From: Ilyonectria destructans
Taxonomy: Eukaryota > Ascomycota > Sordariomycetes > Hypocreales > Nectriaceae
Assembly: GCA_020740775.1 (NCBI GenBank)
Contig: JAHEWK010000009.1
Coordinates: 2,914,001-2,978,000, forward strand
Direction: 5' to 3'
Length of the DNA stretch: 64,000 nucleotides
The notes beneath the pieces are model-generated. The model was not told the origin of the DNA. It did not search any database and was given only the letters and a program-made list of their open reading frames with translations. Of this stretch, positions 45,433 to 57,447 are shown piece after piece; within the stretch, counting starts at the first letter, position 1, and the number at the start of each line of letters is the position of its first letter. The translations under genes were made by a program, and so were the position numbers.

Positions 45433-48400
45433 TACGAATGACAGTGTCGGAGATAACAGGTTGGTAGTAATGGAGGCGATATTGAGCGATATTCTGAAGA
45501 ATCGCGAGGAGAGTCAATGGTGCAGAGATCTTGCGGGAACCAAGAAGTGGACCAATGTATCAATATGCCTCGAGAGCCCAAACAGGGCACGTTTCCTGCC
45601 CCCTTATTATAGCGTGAGGGGTCGAATATCACATCCAAAGACCAGATACCCCTGCTAGTTGAGCTCAGGCATAGGGGGCAGCAGACAAGCCTCTTGAGAT
45701 GACCGTCGAAGATTTTCACAACCCCAACCGAAGAGGGGCGGCAAGTTTACAGCGAAAGGTTGGACCGATTGTTTTTGAAGATGCTGGGACAATCAATACG
45801 TTATATTGAGTAACGACAAAGTAAATTAAGCTCAGCAGCCCAGAGCGACCCAAGCCCAACTACCCGCTCATTTCAGCTACCGGAAGTAGGGGCCAGTAGC
45901 TTGAAGCGCTGCTGGCCACGGGAAATTAACATTCGTCCTTGGCCATCCCTGGAAAAAGCATAAGCTGAGAAGCCAGCGTCTGATATACAGACGGGGTAGA
46001 CACTGCGGTTTACGCCTCCATGAGCGCGGCCAATTAACCTCAAGTGATACTTGATGATCTAGATCGTTCGCGCCGCGATGGTCTGAACCAGGTGTCTTGG
46101 GACGTGAGGCGGTGAACGCAACCGTTAGTTGACGTTTTTCGATTCGTTGGCCCTGTGCGTTGCTTTGACACGCCTCATCTCTGACGCTAGCTCCCCCTGC
46201 GCAATCGCTACCCCAGATAAATATACCAGTTGACAGATTCTCCGAATTGAAAGAGTCCCAAATGCTTCCCAGCTGCAGTGGTTTGCCTTCCTCGACCGCC
46301 GCAGCCAATCCTACTGCCATAAGACACATGTAGCGCTTAGGGAAAGCTTTGTCCTGAGATTGATTGGCACGGTGAGTGGCATCGTGCCACAGATAACCTT
46401 TAAGTCGGTCCTTTTCCAACTCTAGGATCAGTTCGTCGGCACGAGTTCGAATTCTTCAATACTGACAGGCCTGCTAAGGCTTGTTGAATCTTAAGCTATC
46501 CCGAATGCCGTTATAGAGATGCCAAGATCTGTGATATTCTCCCAATTTGTAACAAAAATCGCGATATTGTTTAACAATAGGAGACCAATGCACGCCATTG
46601 TCTACAGTAGCTTCGGTTTTTGATCTCGCATCCCCCATGAGTTCTATTGAGCGACCCAGGTACTACTTCCAGTGAGTTGCCAATTCTTTAGAGATAAGGA
46701 GGGTTGCTCATGAGGAGATATTCCTTGAATGTAGATATAATATCTTGCCAGTACTCCATCCTTGCCTTCCATTTCTCGATGGCTGGAAGGTTTTTCTAGA
46801 TGATGTTACAGCTCAGACTGGCGATAGTAGCTGTGCTTGCTAAAGTACCTAAAACCGCAACAAATTCAGTCATCGCCTCTTGGACGTGGGTCGGCTAAAG
46901 CTATAGAATCAACATTGAAACATCTAATAGAATAGAATAAACTCTGGGGGTCTCTAAAAATGATACGCAGCAATAACCAGCTAATAAAATCAAATACATC
47001 TACAGTATTACGAGTTCGGATAAGAATATTACCCTGCCTGTGATGAGATTTCGGGCCATGAACACTGCACCTTAAATAGTAATCATTTGCATAGTAAATA
47101 TTTTTCTCAAGGAGCATCGTATTACGGGGAGGGGGGCGTAACGATGGGTGTCCTGCGCTGGCGGCGTATTTGTTGATCGTGCATAAAAGTGAGGCAAGCG
47201 GACCAGCCAACACCATGGGCGGTTGCAAAACCACAGCAGTAATTGAAAGCGAACCAATTGTCAAGCGCCAGGACACACAAGGCATCTCTAAGGCGCACCT
47301 GACTTAAACTATGAGTGCCTACTCAGAATTGTTCATTCATCGCAGCCTTGCCGTGAAGCCAATTGTATTATCTAACGTTCGGATTGGTTCCTAAGGGAGA
47401 AGAAACCGGTCATGGGTGTTTATTGTCAGCACCCATACAATGGTCTGAGTATCGGGTCAGGTCGAGCTCAAAACGGAGACAGCAATAGAAAATAGAACAA
47501 CAGAAGAGAAGGATTATGGTAGCTTTTATCGGGGTTTAGCTCATATACGGAACATCTGCGACAGTTATCCACGCTCAGGCATTGCACCGGGAAGCGCTTG
47601 TGGATTCCCGCGTATCCACGCTCAGACACACTCAGCACTGTATTGGGCGTCCGTGGATTCTCGCGTATCCACGTTCATACCTCGGTTGTTCAGAAGGCAG
47701 CTGCCCCGCTCGTGCCGGAGGCCGAAGCCAGTTAGGAACGAGTCGACCATCGCTCAAGTGACTGTTGTGGCTGTGGAGCGCGTCGTGGCTTGTCCTGGTC
47801 TGCTGCCACAATGGTGAGATGCCAAGAAGAAGAGGGATTGTAAGCTGCTTGATATAACTCCGTCGCAGTAGTGCAACCTGCGAAACGCTGCGCACAAGAG
47901 CGATATAATTGAGAACTACAGCGACTCTCAATTCCCGATGCAGCTTCGCATGTTTGCCGAGGCAGTGTACAGTCAAGCTCCGGGGGGGGGACAAATGGGA
48001 TGGCAATGAGGCAGACGATGGTCGCAATGGAGCAGAGCAGAGCAGGAGACATGCACTTGCACATGATGGATATGTCACCAGCTATGTTTGGTGCACGTTG
48101 AGGAAGAGAGCGAGGCGAGGCTTTTGGGATGCGCCTTTCTTCCGCTATCGACAAGATTTATCGAAGAATATAATCCTAGTGCCACGGTCCCAGCAAACGA
48201 GAAGCCGATATGTTAGTCGGAGAACGTGCGAATAGAATAGTATTAGATAAGTCCCCTTATAGGGAAGGGTTAGTGGCGAAAACTTGTCTAACAAGATATT
48301 TCTCAGCTCCCAGACTCGGTTCGACGTATATACCTGCTCTACACGATCTGGCCTCGGGTTCCTTGGTAAGCAAGCTGCCACAACTGTCGAGCTTTGATCA

Positions 48401-48686
48401 GCAGAGCACATTCAATTCTACCCTCCCTGCTATACCTGGGCAAAAGCCTAACTCTACTAGAATCGATGAAATAATTGACTACTAATTTTCACAGCTGGAG
48501 TGTCACATATAATATAGGCCGTTGTTACACTACGCATCAGCGGAGTGTTCATTGCACTTTTGCCGTAGCCGTTAATGTGATATGGAGCCATCTACCTTCA
48601 TACGAAATCTGCCCCTCAGCTTCTTTTACCTAATATTCGCGGCTTGCTACCGTGCATTTCGACTCTAGTGAAGCTTCTGATCCGCC
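45433..48686. other. 3.2 kb with only weak coding candidates
   Basis: A leftward frame at about 46440-45877 (ending LQATGPYFR, containing ANQSQDKAFPKRYMCLMAVG) has protein-like composition but no ATG and no recognised family; it may be a relic. A second leftward frame from ATG at 47285 (MPCVSWRLTIGSLSITAVVL) could be a first exon of a secreted protein; unsupported otherwise. Repeated ATCCACG motifs lie near 47567-47677. A poly-G tract is at about 47983-47990. Confidence 0.35.
47567..47677. repeat. Repeated GTGGAT/ATCCAC inverted motifs
   Basis: ATCCACGYTCA occurs three times (near 47567, 47614 and 47667). The last two are each preceded by GTGGAT with an 8-bp spacer, making hairpins at 47600-47619 and 47653-47672, spaced 53 bp. 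Possibly regulatory; no clear target gene. Confidence 0.5.
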
Positions 48687-50135
48687 TCACACCGACACGT
48701 TGCTCACTTCGAAGGTCTGTACGGTACCCGACTCAAACCATGACCAGAACTTGCTCCCATTCAGGTATGTGTCTTGGTGGTTAACATACTGTTCACTACC
48801 ACCTGTCGCTGTACTCCAGCGCGGCACTAGACTGCCGTCTTTGCCCGGCGAGCTGAATTTGGATAGATCAAAGTTGATATACTGGGCGCTTCCCCAATTC
48901 GCGGCGACGATTACCAGCTTATGGTTTTGAGCATCATACGCAGCAATAGAGTCGGAGTCGCTGGCTGTCAAGATCTGCATGCCTGGCCGGATGTGGCGCG
49001 TGAACTGGGCGAGAACGAAGTATTTCTGGGTTGCCGAGCCGAGTGTTTTCTTGTCGTTATCACCCACGATGAGGCCCCAGCCTGTGATGTCGACAGCTTG
49101 CCAATACACCCACGCGGTAGGGTGCAGCCACTTAAAGTCCAAGAGAAGATTTTGGTAGAGACCTTTGCCGCTGCCATCGCTATCGCCATACTCGCTGTTC
49201 CAAAGTTGCTTCCCTGCTCCCTTTGCAAGGCTGTACAGCAGGTCGCGTCTTCCACCGCTTCCTTGGTAACCGTGAACATTGATGCGCTTCACTTTAGATT
49301 TAGCATCGCTGTCAAGGCTGTTCCAAGTCGCGACGGCATCGTCGTAACTGGTTTCGTCGGAGGCTGAAATCGCAATGGCTGCGAGGCCGCGCGTATCAAG
49401 CTCATTTCGCATGTTCTTGATGACAGTCGTTTGAGTGGCCACATCAAAATGACAACCTTCCTGGGTACCATCGCTTTTCCAATAACTCGTGACCGGCTCG
49501 TTGAAAGCGTCGACAGAGTTGAAGTTGATACCCCAGTTATCATGGGCGTACTTTGCAATGGTAGCGAGATATACGGCATGCTGGCCGTAGTTCCACGACT
49601 GTAAGTTATCAGTCGCGCCACCATCAGACCCAGAAGGGTTGTGGTTTTTGCACATCCACCACATGGGAGAGTTAGAAAAAAGTTCAAATATGTTCGCCCC
49701 TTTATCGCGTGCCTTCAACAGCATGCCGCGTTGGTTTTTGTCGACAGTCCAGTCCCAACTAGAGGAGGAAGGGCTGCTGCTGGTCCAGTCCTTCCAGAAG
49801 CCATCCATTTGCCGAGATGGTAAGATGTTTGGTGACACTACCATCGTAGAGCCATCGACACTGTTGGTGCTGCCGGCTCCAGCATTGTAGCGCGCAATGT
49901 TAAACCATAAACCAGGGAGATTTTGGCCATTCAGAGTTTTCGAGTCAGCAGAGAAGAAAAGGGTAGCCAAATCATCCCGGTCACCAAAAGCCTTAGCCCA
50001 CCAAGCGAGGGAAACACCCCATCCCTCCCATGTTCCCCAGGTAGATGTGGGATCAATAGTAGATAATTTGTCAGCGGCCGTGGTAGGAATGCTGACCGCA
50101 GCCAAAGCCAGCGTGAAGAGATGGTAGCAGTACAT
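48687..50135 (-). CDS. Secreted GH30 glycoside hydrolase, endo-beta-1,6-galactanase-like
   Basis: An intronless 482-residue frame from ATG at 50135 to 48687. Residues 1-20 (MYCYHLFTLALAAVSIPTTA) form a signal peptide. The mature enzyme starts with TWGTWEGWGVSLAWWAKAFG, typical of GH30. The acid/base glutamate is E213 in VDAFNEP and the nucleophile is E315 in QLWNSEYGDSDGSG, both intact; YWQAVDITGWGLI and the beta-sandwich end TGGSEQYVNHQDTYLNGSKF complete the fold. GH30 subfamily 5 fungal enzymes cut beta-1,6-galactan side chains of arabinogalactan proteins; assignment to that activity rather than glucanase is by resemblance. It acts outside the cell on plant cell-wall polymers. No neighbouring carbohydrate genes are seen. 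Confidence 0.92.
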   Translation of the reverse strand: MYCYHLFTLALAAVSIPTTAADKLSTIDPTSTWGTWEGWGVSLAWWAKAFGDRDDLATLFFSADSKTLNGQNLPGLWFNIARYNAGAGSTNSVDGSTMVVSPNILPSRQMDGFWKDWTSSSPSSSSWDWTVDKNQRGMLLKARDKGANIFELFSNSPMWWMCKNHNPSGSDGGATDNLQSWNYGQHAVYLATIAKYAHDNWGINFNSVDAFNEPVTSYWKSDGTQEGCHFDVATQTTVIKNMRNELDTRGLAAIAISASDETSYDDAVATWNSLDSDAKSKVKRINVHGYQGSGGRRDLLYSLAKGAGKQLWNSEYGDSDGSGKGLYQNLLLDFKWLHPTAWVYWQAVDITGWGLIVGDNDKKTLGSATQKYFVLAQFTRHIRPGMQILTASDSDSIAAYDAQNHKLVIVAANWGSAQYINFDLSKFSSPGKDGSLVPRWSTATGGSEQYVNHQDTYLNGSKFWSWFESGTVQTFEVSNVSV

Positions 50136-53100
50136 AACGAGAAAGACAATGTTGTTCAAGGGGTGTGATAGAAGTGTGGCGAAGGAATTGGTTGGATGTC
50201 TGGCATGATTTATACCTCAAGCCCAGGGCCGAATAACTACGGCAATAATTCATGCAACGTGTGGGCATAACATCTCCACGCCATCAATGTGCGGGGAAGG
50301 CGAGGCCCCGTAAATTATGCTCGTGATCCTCATCCTGCAGCCCCTGGGTTCCGTCAAGCCGAAAAGCCCCACGTGGTCTCCTGGTTCTTCTTGGGTCATC
50401 GTCTGAGGAGCGTGTAGCAACACGCTATGCTAACGATGGACAGGAGCGGCTCCAGGGGGAAAAGGGTGGGTAGGGCGGGGAAAACGGAGCCGAACACACC
50501 CTCAACGAAGCATTATCAGTCATCGTACAGTCGGAACAACAGTATCCCAGCTTTAGAAAGGAGAGAGCAAGGCTAAAAATGGACGATTGAGGGAGGTTGC
50601 CCACTGACCGAATTCGCATATTCTCGCCTATTCTTTTCGAGAGCGACAAGACAACAGAACCCGAGAATTGAAGTAAAACAAGAGGAGGTTCGGTACAGCG
50701 GGCGAAGTGTGAAGAAGACAGCCAGTTTTGTACGGGGCTCAGCATTGCGTAATGTAAAGCTCCTTGCGCCACAGTCCCAAGGACGGGGCTAACGATTGCG
50801 AATACTAGACATGATGTATCCGTAGACTCCGCAATTGTACTTGATTGGCCTCATGGATTCCCCAGCCGTCCTTAGCATCCTCATCCAGCAGACTAGTAAC
50901 CTGTCATGTGGGACAACTTTTATCGTACAGTTTGAGGTACTTCCCCGAGATTTCCAGAAAATAGAGGCGCCCTGCATGATTGGCAGCGTCGGGACTTGTC
51001 TCGGGGATGTCGGAGCCGAGTCGCGACAATCAGAGCCAATTGTTGTGTTCCACTTCGGACCGGATCGAAGTTATAGAACCCACTACCCTAAACCATCACG
51101 GAGCCGGGGCTCCGGTCACGCTAAAGAAACCATGGTCCGGTCAAGGCCGGCGAGGACTCTAGAAACAGACAAGACGCGGGGAAGACGGAGCGGCGAAGAC
51201 TGGCACGGGCGTCATGGATAAAACTGGCACGGTATAGGCTTATTTTGGCGGAGCAGAAAAGACTTTGAGCGGCCTACTTTAGCCATTATGAAATCCTAAC
51301 AAGTCAATTGCTCAACATCAACTCTCAGCCTTTAAATCCGTCCACAATCTCGAACTTTTTGAGGAAGAAAAACAATATGATAGCTAGTGAAGACAGCGCC
51401 GGGGCAGCTCATCACGACGGTGCTATCGAATTGCCAGCTACAGCAAAACAAAATGCGCACTCTATTGGCATGGAGTGCAAATATTCTTTTATAAATATAT
51501 ATTAATATAATTAAAATAATATCTACCCTCAAAAGCTTTATGTTTAACTGATGGATTTATTAACTTATATTAGGTTCTTTAATATAGATAATGAGTTCAA
51601 TTTAGCTATTTAATATTAAAAGAATACTTAATATTTTATTTCTTTCTTTAATATTTCTGAAAACTAAAAAGAGATTTTATATTGGCTTATACTCACCTTA
51701 ATTAAAATAAAATATTAATATATCAGAGGTTTCATAATACCAAGTCACAGTCTGATAAAAATCACAATTAACAGAATGTACAGAAACTCAGAGCGGGGAC
51801 CTGACGCAATCAAGAACAGACATACACCCAATCGGACACTACATACAGTCTGGGCTCGTGACATATTCAACCCACCGGGCGTGTCAAAGGCTGGGCTTCG
51901 GAAACTGGTCTAGGGGAAAAGGGCCGGATCTTCTACATGGAGGTCGGCGGCACTGGCCAACCTTCCAAGGATCGCTTCAGTCAAAAAGTTGTGCAGATCC
52001 TTCGCATTTTCACGGTGGGGTGAAAGTGGCAGGGGTGTTAGGTCGGATATTGATTGTGGGGAGGATACGATTATACGAAGCTTTTGAGAAGCGCAGTGCA
52101 AGCTTCGCAGCCACTTATGTCAAGCGCACCAATCCTGTGGATGGTGGCGTGATGGTTGTAGACTGTGAAGCCGGGCAGCCGAATATTGGCAGCTACACAC
52201 GTCAAGTCTCATGACCATCCTTTCTAATACACATTGGCTTTGCTGCTTTGTCAATTCTGACTTGATTGTTCTCGAAGATTAGGTATCCCTATCACGGCCA
52301 CTCCTATTACTGCGCCTCCCTCACATGTTGCGCCACGTGCATCTCTCCGTTAGTCGAGATTGGGGGTATCGTCGAAAGAACAAGTTGAGTTCAGGCAAAG
52401 CTAACCATGTTGCGTCGCTATGAAAGTATTTCCGTGGTAAAGGAAAGGCCTATATCAATCTCACTGTTCTGGCTATTAAAAAAAACTATGGGACATAAAA
52501 CTCCAGGACTAGCTCCCGCTTTGGCCTTGTTTGACGAGATAGCCGAGAAGAGCCCCGAGGAGCGAAAGATTATGGCGCTGGAGACCATTGCCGAGGCTGG
52601 TTCGCTCTGGATCGTGAGCGGGATCAAGTCGTCGGCTACTTTTTTTTTTACTGCTAAGTCGATGCTCAGCAGCTTAACAAACCGGTCAAGGAGGAAGAGG
52701 AAGAAGAGAAAGAGGAAAATTAAGCGTTGGTATACCCGATCCGATCGCCATTGTGGGTTAGGAACAGGTAGACCTCAAGGGGTGGGAGCTGCAGTCAACA
52801 GATACACAATACACACAGTGTTCAAGGCATCAAATATTCACATAAGCTATCCAACACTAACAGCTTCAGCTCCGCCACTTTTAGTCTAATTAAGATGCTA
52901 GAGCCTCTGCCACATCCAATGAAGCTGAGTTTTAGACGCCGTGGCGCAATTATTAGTCCTTCCAAGGACCAGCCTGACTCCTCCAAACGAGCGGTGACTA
53001 CTGTAAAAGGGTGACAGGTTGTGCGGAGGCAGGGCCAAAAAGTGTTTGCCTAAGTTGTCAACGCCACATCCTTCAATCCTTGTCAGCTACTTACAGGTAC

Positions 53101-53733
53101 ATCCCCTTTCAATCCGCTCCAGAAGACATCTAAGTACCCGATGCTCCTTTAATTTCAGGGTATGTAGGGAAACTGGGGCTCGGCTGCTGACTAGAGCCTG
53201 CTATGTATATACTGGCGTCTAGCAGTATCGAACGAGATTGAAGTATGTATTCCTGTATTTATCCTGGCTGTGGCGCTGTTGTGGCGCTGTTGGCTTGAAA
53301 TATGCCTAGTTAGTGGACCCAATTAACAGATAAGATACCAGAGCACCCTTCAAGTGAGGTTCGCCCTCGTGAATAGAGCGTGCCAGGGCCCTAGCGACGC
53401 AGCGAGGGGATCGACTGCGATGGGGAATGGGTGGCTAGTGGACTGGATGCGCTAGAATATAGGACTTCTTGTAGTGCTAACACTGGCATAATATATCTAC
53501 TACGTAGTAATGTTTCTTCTGACAAGAAAAAGCAATGTGTGGCTTGCATGCAAGAGAAAACCTTTCAAATGCTTCTCCGTACAATCAATACGTCAAAGCC
53601 TTGGCAGCCTTTTGTAATTTGAAAATACAATTTAGGCACCCATGGGCCTTGATCAGGCGGCATTTATTTTTTCTTACTCTCCACCGCCTCACTTCTCTCT
53701 CTAACCGCACTACAACGGCCATCGCTAACAATC
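50136..53733. other. 3.6 kb intergenic region with an AT-rich pocket
   Basis: No recognised gene. 51490-51740 is AT-rich relic sequence. A rightward frame near 52480-52680 (MGHKTPGLAPALALFDEIAE) has a protein-like stretch of about 60 residues ending in a poly-T tract (52641-52649); it may be a gene fragment but I cannot name it. Part of a dispersed repeat is at 52775-52855. Confidence 0.4.
52775..52855 (+). repeat. Dispersed repeat, copy 1
   Basis: CTCAAGGGGTGGGAGCTG, AACAGATAC, ACACACA and GTTCAAGG blocks recur in the same order and strand at about 58590-58690. Confidence 0.55.
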
Positions 53734-56700
53734 ATGGCATCAATCGGCAAGCTTCAGGCAGCCCTAGCGGCGGCGACGAACGAAGTTACTATTGCGGCGG
53801 CGAACTTGAATTTCGACTTCACGCTCATCAAGTGCGAAGCGCCTAAAGAGTTTCAGGAACTAGGGAGTGCTCTATCCCAGAGACGCAAAGACAACGCTGA
53901 AGGTGGATCAACACATATAACCGCCCGTAGGCTTAGCGTGCTGTTTGAGGGAATGCTTCCATCTACACCAAGTCTTGTTAAATCCTACGGTACCCGCGTC
54001 TCCGAAATCGCTCAGGCCAGTCGACAAAAGAACTTGCCCGAGTTGGAGAACAGCGTTTGCAGCTCATGTCGGCGTGGATGGCACTTCCATTTGGGCTGCC
54101 GCGACATCATCACCGACAGCATTACATGTGCAGCTTCTTGCGTGTATGTTGGCACGTGTCTGGTCAGCTTCTGAAGCAACATCTATATGGTTCGAACTCG
54201 TCAAGGAGAGGAGGAAGCAGGTTGAGGGTTTGTGGAATGACGAAGCGCCTCTTCCATTTTCTACTATGGCAGCAGCGGCTCAGTCGGACATCTCTCGTGC
54301 CAGCTTAGCTGAGTGGGATGCAAGTGTCCGCTCTTGGCTCCGAACAGCCGACCGGGTCAGAGAACGACACCAAGACCAGCTCATGCTCCTCCTCGCGAAT
54401 ATCAATGTGCCTATCAACCAAGACACTGTGTATTCGAGTGTCATTTCGGCCTGGAAATCCGCGCTAGAAACAATGGAAAACCTCATCAATGGGATGCCCC
54501 AGGCAGTCAACGAAGGCTCATGCCTCCTTGCACTTAGTACTTGGCATCTATACCCTGACATAGTTGTTCCAGGATCCGCTAAATCGCCCCTCAAGTTCTC
54601 AGATCCGCTTGTGCAGTTCGGTGGGACATTGACCCTGGGACTTGCCCGTCCGGGCGATACCCAGGCCCATGGTGTCTTTTGGTCGTTGTCCTTGGCGCAT
54701 TTGAACTTTTACGGACGACCTGTATCGAGGCAAGCCAGGTTTGGCTTCGATTCACGGAAAATATCCTTTGAACAGTTTACGCAGACGATTTTTGGCGCTC
54801 TCCTTGGCCACTGGGATCTTGCAGGACCGTTAGCAGAGTACCCCGCTCGATTTTTTGTCTCGTTGAGGCAGGCGGTGGAACGAGGAGCCTGTCGTCAAGT
54901 ACTGCGCGACGCTTCTCATGGCGTCAACGTTCTGTCTAGAGTCGCGGCCGCTTTTTTGGACGCAAAACTTTTCGGCGATGACCTGATCCATAAACTATTG
55001 GCCTTAGGCGGCAGGCGAGCATCACGACTCATTCCAGCCAGTGGACCGCGGTCATTCCTGGGATTTGATGACGTTGGTGCCATCCTCAGCCGCCTGCAGG
55101 GCCCGAATGAGAGGGTGACTTTCTTGAGCCGAATTGCCTCCGCCAGTCCCTACAATCCCGACATATACATCATACGCTACTTCAAGGAACTTGCTCGACC
55201 GGCGGAATTTGAACCTGAAATCAACCGGCTCTGTGGATTCGCCAGTGCACAAGGCCGGCGAAACCCAGAGACACTTGCACCAGAACATGCCCGATGGCTC
55301 CCTAGGTCTTTCCTTCACGGACAGGAGTACGCAAATGAACTGGTTTCCGAAATGGATGATGAAGCATCCTTGAATCTGGCTTCTAGACCGAGAGGCTTCA
55401 CCCTTCACGCCAAAGACACAAACCGGCTCGTTTTGCAACAGTTTCGCTTTGTGTGCGGCCTTGAAGACACTGCTGCTATTTTTATGCTGCAACCATCCCC
55501 CGATGTAGCTGGCGAACTTAGTAGAGGCCTGCCACTCCTGGATCCGAATCCGTTAGCCCCTTACCTAGTTGGGTCCCCGATCGAGCACCTGGAGCCACCA
55601 CCAATAAGACTGCCGAGTATAGAGGATCTTATCTGGTGCTTGGACTCTGACTTATTTGCTCCTGAAAAATTGATTGATCTTTTCAAACCGTCAGTGACCG
55701 ACATTTCTCCTCAGTTCCTTACTTTGGAGTCATTCTCAATCGCACATCGGATTTATCGATCTCTCCCTGACGCTGCCATTTCTACGCGCGCCTTAGATCG
55801 ACCATTGTTTGAGACAAAATGGGCCAAACATGTTAGACAGCGGAGGATTGATTCCCGACAACAGGACGCTCCTGGCTTACATCTCAAACACACGTTGTCA
55901 TGTGTCGCATATTTGGAAGGCGGGTTTGATTTGGACCCGGACAGTCTCGAAAGGGCGTTTGCTCTTGCTTTTGAAGAGAGCATATATTTTTCTATGAAGG
56001 TGAAGTCCACTGTTACCCCTATGAAACTCAATCTACTATAATACTGATGTATTCAATTAGCTAACTTGCGATCCCTGGGACTTGCCTAACCCTTACGAAG
56101 TCAAGAGGGTTACTGGGAATGTTGGGAAGTCTGGGCTCACCCTTCTTATACCACCCGAGACTCCAATGATCTTGGACCGAAACGAAACATCCTGGCGGTT
56201 AATGACCACTGCACAATTTAATGGGAAGCCTGAAAACCATTTTTCAAAAACGTCAATGCACTTTTCTTTCACCGAATATAATGTTCCTCTTGTCCAGTCC
56301 GGGGATGTTCAGGAGCAGGATAGCCAAGTTTCCCTCCTCGAATCCGTCGTATCGGTGTATGATTCAGGTCGTTGGATTGGGGATGTCGATGTGCTTGAGT
56401 GCCTCGGCAGTACGCTGTTCGTCCGAAAGGAAGATAGGGGCTGCGACGGAAAGCATGAACACTGCAATTTTGAGGGAGTCGCATCCGCGGAAAGCTGGGA
56501 TGATGTCCTGGATCCGCCCCCCGGCGACTGCGTCATCCGGGCTCACGGCAGCTGGGTGGCTCGATTAGCAACGGTAACGGTCTTCATTGAGGCTCAAGTC
56601 GCAGGGGGGGAAGAGAGCATCGCTGTCTTTCCGAACGGGGCTTGCTGGGGATGTCTTGGAAATTCCAGATTGTTTCATCAGGGTCGTGTTAGTTTTGGGG

Positions 56701-56756
56701 GATACGGTCCGCCCGCAGTCCGCATTCCCGGAATTGCTCGAGTTATGGTGTATTAA
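53734..56756 (+). CDS. Conserved fungal protein of unknown function, about 985 residues, with an apparent frameshift
   Basis: ATG at 53734 opens MASIGKLQAALAAATNEVTI and runs to LENSV near 54056; from there the meaningful frame continues one base over as FAAHVGVDGTSIWAAATSS to 55999. A 61-nt intron (56000-56060) leads to LTCDPWDLPNPYEVKRVTGN and a stop at 56756. Both sides of the frame change keep segments I recall as conserved in a large cytosolic fungal family without known role (EFQELGSALSQRR, SYGTRVSEIAQAS, LACMLARVWSASEATSIW, GVFWSLSLAHLNFYG). A small indel is therefore likely, making this a recent pseudogene or a sequencing error. The alternative is a 64-nt intron at 53990-54053 (GTACCC..ACAG), which also restores frame but deletes conserved residues. 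No membrane or catalytic motif is evident. Confidence 0.72.
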
Positions 56757-57447
56757 GCATCTTTTGTTAACTGATATAACTTTACACAGGCAGTGCTGGC
56801 AGCATGGGGTACACTATTCTCGCCCACCTTCAGCACCCTTATACCGTAAGGTATTATTCATCGCGTTGAGTAGTTTTGGGTTTGATATTACATCATTTAC
56901 TTTTTGTGTAGAGAAAAGCTTAGATGCAGTAAGGTACTTCCTCAAATATTGCTTGTGGTACAAACGATTTCTGTCTCTCAAGTGATAACCACTATTAGAT
57001 AGTTTATGGGACTATTTGGATGACCTTGAACATGTAGTTACATCTCTGTATTTGCATTGTTAGCCATCAACGCTTACATAATCCCCACGGATACCCGAGG
57101 AATTTTGCAGCCCCAGCTTGCATGAGACATTTCACAAAGAAAAAAAAAACCTTTGCGGCTTACAATACTCTCAATCTAACAGATTGGAGCATATTGTGTT
57201 TAACTCGCTTATCGATTATTCGAGGACACAGCTAATGACTGGGGCCGTGGACGTTGTCCCATTCTGTTTGGCAGTGAAAGGTAAATTGGGGCCACCTTAA
57301 TTAGTCACTGCCGAGTCGACATTCAGGTGGGCCCATGCAAAATTTTAACCCAAATTATTGTTTTTTTTATGGCAGTCGTGTTGGGGTGCGCACAGCTATC
57401 TCGAACAATACACCTTAATATGCATCAGATACCAGCCGATACTCAAT
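56757..57447. other. Intergenic spacer
   Basis: 3' UTR of the preceding gene and promoter of the SET-domain gene. A-tract at about 57138-57149 and T-tract at about 57360-57368. No gene seen. Confidence 0.45.
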
